DNA of 64,000 bases, taken from the NCBI GenBank assembly GCA_016165875.1, contig JABBOT010000080.1, forward strand, positions 37,739,281 through 37,803,280, given 5' to 3'. The DNA is from Acanthopleura granulata (taxonomy: Eukaryota; Mollusca; Polyplacophora; Chitonida; Chitonidae). A model generated the notes under the pieces. That model was not told the origin of the DNA. It ran no database searches and was given only the letters and a program-made list of their open reading frames with translations. Position numbers and translations under genes: made by a program. Each line of letters starts with the position of its first letter. The first letter of the stretch is position 1. This document shows, piece by piece, positions 57,701 to 64,000 of the stretch.

Positions 57701-60084
57701 ATGCCTTTCGTATGTCTTCTAAAAGACAGATTTCAATCTTTGGGGAAGATGAACCTGTGGCAGTGTTATTTGGCAAGTGTTCCCATGCAAAACAAAGTTA
57801 GATATTGTGGAAGCGGCGTTAGTTTCGCAGTTGTTATACATTGTACGTTGTAGTATCAACAAAGCACCTGTGAAATCAGACCTCGATATGACTTTTAAAC
57901 CACTTGAAATATATAGTAATTCCACGGACCAACGAAGGACGTTTTTTCTCGGTTGCGGTTTTATATAAGCCCGTCTTTCTGCCATAGGTCTTCACAGAAT
58001 TTTATAAGGAAATGACTGATTTCCATGTTATTTAACAATCATTATAAACTATTTGGCGCCTTTTGGAGATGATGTTGTGAACATCTGCCTAGAGGAATCC
58101 ATGTGATAATTGAAAGTAGTCTTAAAATATGTAACACCTGCCTGCATGATGGCAAGGCTGAGAATTTGAAGTGAACAACTTAAGCGGACTTCGTTGTGTT
58201 CATACGAGAGTAACATTGTTGACCGAGTTAGATCCCAGTTACGGGATCAATTATTTCTCACACAAACTATTATATGTCGGCATTTCTGTCACGTGCTAGT
58301 AAAGAGGAAATCCCCATTACTGGCCTCCAGGACCAAGCCTAGAGTGTACGATTTTCTCTTGAATTAAACCACAGACATATCTTGTAAAATCTTTACAAGG
58401 AGGTGCGAGTCGAGCCCAAATCGTTCGTCTGGATTTGTACAAAATCAAATCGGGTAGCTTGGTAGAGGGAATCAGAACAACTGACTTTGTCTTGAACTGT
58501 TTTTCTTTACCCTCTCTCTGTATACAGTGCGATGTGAAGTATATTGTATAACGGGTAAGATGGTAGACTTTGTGTTGCAGACCCTGAAATGGTTCTAACA
58601 GGTATTTTAGTGTTTAGTTGACCTTGGCTAATTTGAGCGGGAAAATGGCTTAATACATAACGCTTCTACTCTTTTCCATTAAACCTGTGGAAGGAATGAA
58701 ACCTGTTTGACAGTATGTTGATTATGGTTACATATATGGTGGAGTCGTCTTTGAATTGCCATTCAAAAGGCAATCTTCCTGCATTACAGCCATGTGCACC
58801 AGCGAAAGAAAGTAATGTTTGCACCATGACACTTTTACTCATTTTACTCATTTACTCATTTGTCCGAAATGTTTACAATTTGCACTGTTGAATAAAGAAA
58901 ACTGACTTTGCTGTTGGGGATAAAGCAGACACATATGCCTACTTAGTTCATGTAATCTGTACTACGAAGCACATCATTATGTATTTAAATAAAGGAGTTG
59001 AATGAATTTGTGCAGAATTGGTACTGAGATCTTGAGACTTGTTCGACTATGCCGTCACCCCTCTCAACCTAAGGAATCTAGACCATTAATGTGCTGTCCT
59101 TGAATCGACCTCGCGCGGGTTTGGTGTTCATTCAAGATATTTCTCCGATACCAGGGCATGGTAATACTTACCCATAAAGGTTACTTAGTATTATGCTTTG
59201 TTAAGCTCGTCCTTGTCAAATAAATAGTGATTTATTCCACACTGATGACGTCATCATAAACAGGCTTCATAAGAGATGTGTAATATAAAGTGCTCATGTT
59301 GCATCTTTGTTCTCAAGTTTCTGTGCCATGCAGCCCAGTGGGAAGCTGTAATAGTCAACTCCTAAATTTATTTTCGAAGCTTGATGGCTTGTTCCTAAAG
59401 GCTATTCTTTGGTAGAATATTGAGAATTACGTTCTTGTGCATGGGAATCCTGCATGCATAGGTCAGTGGTTTATTAGACCTCTTGGTTCTGGTGTGACAA
59501 GCTGCTGGCTGAATATTAGAATGTTCAGAGTTCTCGTCCCCTTGGGGATCTCGCGTGATTTGTTTGTGTGTGTGTTTGAGCCCAGTGGTTGAAGTTACCA
59601 TTCCATTTATTAAGGTATTTATTGTTATAAATTTCTCCTTGTCTTTCTGGACGCTTCCTTGCGAAGTGGCAGATCAGTGACTTGTGTTTTTCTCATACCC
59701 TGTGTAATGTAGTTAAACGCTAGCGGAATATTCACAAAGCCAACATTTTCAGCTTTTGCAGTCGAGTGAATAATTCGTCATCAGGGCCGAAAGTATTTTA
59801 TGATTGTTATTTTTATACGAAATTTTGCCGTTGGATTATTTGTCTCTTAGTACACAGCATGGAATAAAGTTGTTTTGCTATTACATTATTCATTATGTTC
59901 GTGTTTCTTTTTCGTTCCAAAACCTGTAGAAAGTTTCCTTTGCATACTTAGTTTGCTATCTATTATCATTGGTGTTTATTCAGGTCCACATGCAAATGTG
60001 ACCTGCCTTCTGCAGATATTGGTTCCAGCCCAGTATTACACGAGCAGACCCCTGGAGCTCTGCATTCGTCGCGGTTGATCGATT
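54702..60084. other. LPCAT3 3' flank and intergenic region
   Basis: The LPCAT3 3' UTR must begin here; candidate AATAAA-type signals occur at several places (for example near 57112 and 58892) and I cannot choose. Frames such as 55073-55315 and 56411-56728 show no known domain. I recognise no repeat of either SINE family in this stretch. Confidence 0.5.
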
Positions 60085-60270
60085 CCTGAGGAGTGAGGAT
60101 ATGAGCTCGAATCATGCTGCCCTTTAGTTCTGTGGGGAAATCTGCCAGCAATATGCGGATGTTCGCGGATTCCTCCGCGCCTGCCCGGCTTCCTCCCACC
60201 ATAATGCTGACCGCCATCGTATAATTGAAATATTCTTGACTACAGCTTGAGACAAGAATCAAATAATTTC
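60085..60270 (+). mobile_element. SINE family A, diverged
   Basis: It holds ATCTGCCAGCAATATGCGGA, TTCCTCCCACCATAATGCTG, GAAATATTCTTGACTAC and a short CAAATAA tail; a degraded B box (TGAGCTCGAATCATGCTG) precedes the core. Confidence 0.75.
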
Positions 60271-60459
60271 AGTTTTGTTAAGCTTTACTAGGTACGAGGC
60301 GAAGAGCGGCGGTTTGACTGCGAACACTCCGTCTCCCTGCATTCATAAACCTGGATGCCATCTTACAAGTCTAAAATTCCTGATTGCCGCGATGTAACAT
60401 CATTCAAAGAAATAAATAAATCCCTCCCTCAGACAAGGAATATTTTAAGAGGTCGATGT

Positions 60460-60765
60460 CTTTGATGTGTCTTCAGACGGGAAGATCTGGGTTCAAACCT
60501 GGGTCGGGTCATACCAAAGACTTTAAAAAATGATACATCCTGCTTCCTCGCTAAGCGCTCAGCAATAAGAGGATAGAGTCGGCCTTGTGTCAGTATAATG
60601 TGACTGGGTGAGGGGACTTGTTGGGTGTCTTCGGTAAGTCGTCTCGGTGAGCAGCACCAGATAAAAGATACGGTGGAAATCCGTCCTGCACCAAGGAGAC
60701 ACCGCCTTCGTATAAGTGAAATATTCTTGAGTAGGGCGGTAAACAATAAGCATTCATTCATTCAT
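60460..60765 (+). mobile_element. chimeric SINE: family B head and core, family A 3' end
   Basis: A B-box-like GGGTTCAAACCTGGGTC and a GGTCATACCAAAGACTTTAA block lead to the family B core TGTCAGTATAATGTGACTGG. The 3' end instead reads TATAAGTGAAATATTCTTGA like family A, then finishes in an ATTCATTCATTCATT tail nearer to family B. Confidence 0.7.
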
Positions 60766-62991
60766 TTTGATGTTGTCACAAGGATGTGATTGGTACCAGA
60801 AACTATTAGCTACAGAGCTGTTAAGGCCGTTTATAGGTTACAAGTGCGTATTGATTTTTCCTTACTATTTATATAGTAAATTTCTCAACTTCAACCCTAA
60901 AAATATATATCCCCAAACTTTCGTGTGGTGGTATGCTATACCACCATACACAACTTGGACTTTTCTCTGTATCGTATCAAAGAATCAACCTAGCATGGCC
61001 ACCATTTTTTTTAGCTGTGGCTCCTGGAAGTGACGTAATAGCATTTTGTCACCTTTTTAGCCTCCTGAAGGGTGAGTAATAACCTGCTAAAAATTTTTTC
61101 AGTTCTATTCAAAGCAAACAAACTTCTGACATATTTCAGCTAGGTGTAAAATGACGGTAGGGAAATTTATAATCTATCAAAAACCTAGACTGTCTGTGTG
61201 GCAGTATTATCCGATGAGTGCCCAAGCACTCTTCAATTCGGAGCCAGATCTTGGACACAATTGCTCGAATTGCGCATGTGTAACCTATAGTGGTCTCGCA
61301 CAAGTTTGACGGAGGTCAGGTGCTTTCCACGATAATGGCGTACCCTTTGAACACGCTCCACGGCTGAATATCTTTGTGTAAAACGTGCCCATGGTTGGAA
61401 GAAAGCGAGCAAAGAATTGAAGATATGATTGTTTGAATAAGTTGAATGGTCATGAGAAAAGGCAGGACTATACAGAACAGGTAACTTATTGGTGAAATGT
61501 GGGAAAGTTCCTCAATAACTTGCGGTGATTTATACCGGGCACTCCCCTACCTATAAAACTTACCGACATTTGCGGATCACAGTGGTTACATTCACTAGCA
61601 TGGAATTCGGTTGCTTTGGCTGTATGAGCCGTCCTCGACACCTCAAAGTTCAATATCATACTATAATTAAAAAAAACCCCTAATACATAAGCTTATAGTC
61701 CCGTTTTGTCACCATGCTGTGTGGAAATTAATAATACAGTGAGGTCACACGTAAGGAGGACAGGTAGGACATAAGTAACCAATGACGGACAGCATACAAA
61801 CTCCGTCGATCACCGTTTAGAATCACGTGCATGGCTGGGTTGCTCGGTTCATTTTCCCAACTTAATAGTTTTTGTTTTTGTTTTTTTTCCTAACACTAGT
61901 TGCTTCTGTTCATTATTGAAAGAACGGTGAAAGTTAAGACGCCCAAACACGCTGTAGCCTATGGTACCCTGCTAACGGTGTAGCTCTACATCATCCCCAG
62001 ATATATGCCCTAATTAATCTAGGCCACGTAACAGGCATGCGCGTACCCATCGTCAACAATCATGAATGTGCCAGGGCAATAAGGCTAATATCCAAAACTG
62101 TCGAGTCATGAGGTGTTGAGGATGCTGAGCGTTGCCGACTCGAGCATTGGAACGGAAATGCTGGTTCGATTATAGCGGTTGACGAGAGTTAGTGACGAGA
62201 GAGTAGGCTCGTGTTAATTGTCACGTGATGGTATTCATTACGCACGAACATCAAAGTAGAGTGCCGTCAAATACTTAATTGTGAAAAGAAGCACGTTTTG
62301 GTAGTGTACGGCATTGGTGACTTGAAGACGGCATACAAGCATAAGCCGAGTTTCAGATCATTTGATGCAAGGGTGTAATTCTGCACTATCGTACGACTGA
62401 AAAATATCTTCAGCATGCCAATAAACAAAAATCAAGTGGTTAAATTAAATATAATTACGTTGTTTTGAAAACGCATTGTTTTCGTACTGTTTACCCAGGG
62501 ATTGTTATAAGAATACTTTGTTGCAAAGAAATAAGCTTGCGCCTCTGTCAGTGGTATTTAACGAGAGGTGAGCAAAATGAGAGAACCAAACATGAATGCT
62601 TTTCCAGAAAGCTCACATGACTAGCCAGGCTCTAATGCCACGGGAAGGACTTCACAAGCAGTAGTTGTTGCCTTTTCTTTCGTCACCTATTCCTTGAGGA
62701 GAAAAACACAATAACAGGTCGCTTTGACTTTCGAAGGCAATAGTTGAGACAACTTGCTTTGCAGTGATAGAATTTAATTTGTGGATTGTTTCGATGTTAA
62801 AGAAAGTTTTGTTCTTTGTCAAATTGTCCGTTTCTTATGTATTGTCCGAGACATCAGGAAGGGCATAAAAGCATTACAGCAACATAACTATTTTTAGCTA
62901 TTGCTGTGGTGTTTAGGAGTAGACTTACTGCAAGAAAGTGGCCAATGGTCCCACAAGCCAGAAGATGTTTGCCAAGGACAAAATGGAAAAA
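60766..62991. other. intergenic region, no gene recognised
   Basis: No domain-bearing frame. The second copy of the old dispersed repeat lies at 61770-61935. The rest shows nothing I can name. Confidence 0.5.
61770..61935 (+). repeat. old interspersed repeat, copy 2 (partner at 5290-5450)
   Basis: GGACAGCATACAAACTCCGT, AGAATCACGTGCATGGCTGG and TTGCTTCTGTTCATTATT align in order with the copy at 5290-5450. Confidence 0.45.
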
Positions 62992-63344
62992 GAGTGAGTG
63001 AATGCTTGGGGTTTAACATCGTACTTAACAATGTTTCAGTCATATGACGATGAGGAATTCTTCTGGTGTGTGCATATAGTGTGTCAGGGCAAGTCTATGC
63101 CGCCAAAGCGCTGCCGCCATTGGAACATCATGCTGAAGACACCAGAAATTATACGCCACCTAGTCACATTACACTGACACCGCGCCGACCAGTCCTTTTT
63201 TCTTGCTCTAACCTTTCAATGCTGAGCGCCAAACGAGGCAGCAACAAGTACCATTTTTAAAGTCTTTGGAATGACCGGACCTGGGCTTTAACCTGGAACT
63301 CCTGACCTCGAGCCGGACGCTCTAACCACTAGACCATAGAGGCG
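62992..63344 (-). mobile_element. near full-length SINE family B
   Basis: Read on the minus strand: a tRNA-like head with TATGGTCTAGTGGTTAGAGC (A box) and a degraded B box, a TCATTCCAAAGACTTTAAAA block, GCTCAGCATTGAAAGGTTAG, the core GTGTCAGTGTAATGTGACTA, CATCGTCATATGACTGAAAC, and the tail AACCCCAAGCATTCACTCAC. Flanks AAATGGAAAAAGA (left) and AAATGGAGAAAGA (right) fit a target-site duplication with one mismatch. Confidence 0.85.
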
Positions 63345-63596
63345 TTCAAATGGAGAAAGAAGAAGAGCAAATATTTGCCTGAAAACAGACATTGTCTAAG
63401 GGCTGCTTGATTGTGAAATTAAGAAAGCAAGGCTTTTGGGAAGCAAGGCGAAGAGTGGGCGCAAAAGTCACCCCCTGGTTAGCGACACAGTCACATCGAA
63501 GGTTCTCTTGTCTTAACCTAACGGTACACTTCAGTATAGTAGAAAAATCTCCCTGACTTTACACTAGGATGAAAACTGAGCCGAGCGTCATATTTG

Positions 63597-63752
63597 TTGC
63601 GAAGGTCTACCGGCAACCTGCTGATGGTCGTGGGTTTTCCACCGGCCCTGCCCGGTCTCCTCCCACCGTAATGATGGCCGATGTCGTATAAGTGAAATAT
63701 TATTGGGTACAGCGTGAAGCACCAATCAAATAAATCAATAAATAAATAAGTA
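63597..63752 (+). mobile_element. SINE family A, 5'-truncated
   Basis: It starts in the core (GCGAAGGTCTACCGGCAACC), continues with CTGATGGTCGTGGGTTTTCC and TATAAGTGAAATATTATTGG, and ends in an AATCAATAAATAAATAAG tail. Confidence 0.88.
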
Positions 63753-64000
63753 TTTGTAGTGCTATGTCATCGACTGAGAATCTTGTCAACAATTGATTGG
63801 CAGGCAGACATTATGCGGAATAAGTGTATCTCTTTCACATCATTAATTTACAAGATTGACATTTTGTGGGGGTTTTATGGATGAAGTGGAAACGGAACAG
63901 CAGGCACAAGTTTGTTACCGGTAAACATTGTCCACACGTAAGACACGATGCGATTCTGCGAGGCACGATCAGGGATGCCAGGGATCAATCAGGAAAATTG

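Overview
This is animal nuclear DNA: AT-rich, intron-rich, and dense in interspersed repeats. I see no bacterial operons and no CRISPR. The tRNA-headed SINEs with AAATAAATA-type tails and the style of the gene copies suggest a lophotrochozoan, most likely a mollusc. That placement is inference from repeat style and protein similarity, since no search could be run.

Four genes are well supported. (1) 1821-4514 (+) is a single-exon DC-STAMP-domain protein of the DCST1/DCST2/sneaky family, with a C-terminal RING-like finger and a long acidic Ser-rich tail. (2) 19612-24673 (-) is a complete four-exon TDP-43 (TARDBP) gene with N-terminal domain, NLS, RRM1, RRM2 and a Gly-rich tail with the conserved hydrophobic helix. 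(3) 32003-37168 (-) is a second, tandem TDP-43 gene with the same exon layout for the N-terminal domain and RRM1. No RRM2/Gly-rich exon is visible; the reading frame appears to close after RRM1. (4) 38031-54701 (+) is a 13-exon LPCAT3/MBOAT5 lysophospholipid acyltransferase (479 residues predicted) ending in a dilysine ER-retrieval motif. It is divergently arranged with the second TDP-43 gene across about 0.86 kb.

The remainder is repeat-rich. From about 7.5 to 15.7 kb lie decayed retroelement and transposon-type pieces: a retropepsin-like fragment, a SWIM zinc-finger ORF with a frameshift, and a Ty3/gypsy relic with a probable 5' LTR, gag, a damaged zinc knuckle, reverse transcriptase and an RNase H edge. 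At 25-28 kb there is a short inverted-repeat MITE and a large fold-back element. The introns of both TDP-43 genes are filled with minisatellites. One array is split by a SINE with target-site duplication, another by a 1.05 kb terminal-inverted-repeat element, and a third repeats a near-consensus 5' splice site. LPCAT3 introns hold SINEs and a decayed multi-frame coding relic. From 55 to 64 kb I recognise only SINE copies and diffuse intergenic DNA.

The genes do not form one pathway. The most interesting unit is the tandem TDP-43 pair: a full-length copy beside a copy that seems to encode only the dimerisation domain, NLS and RRM1, with a shared promoter block. This layout could produce a natural modifier of TDP-43 assembly or splicing.
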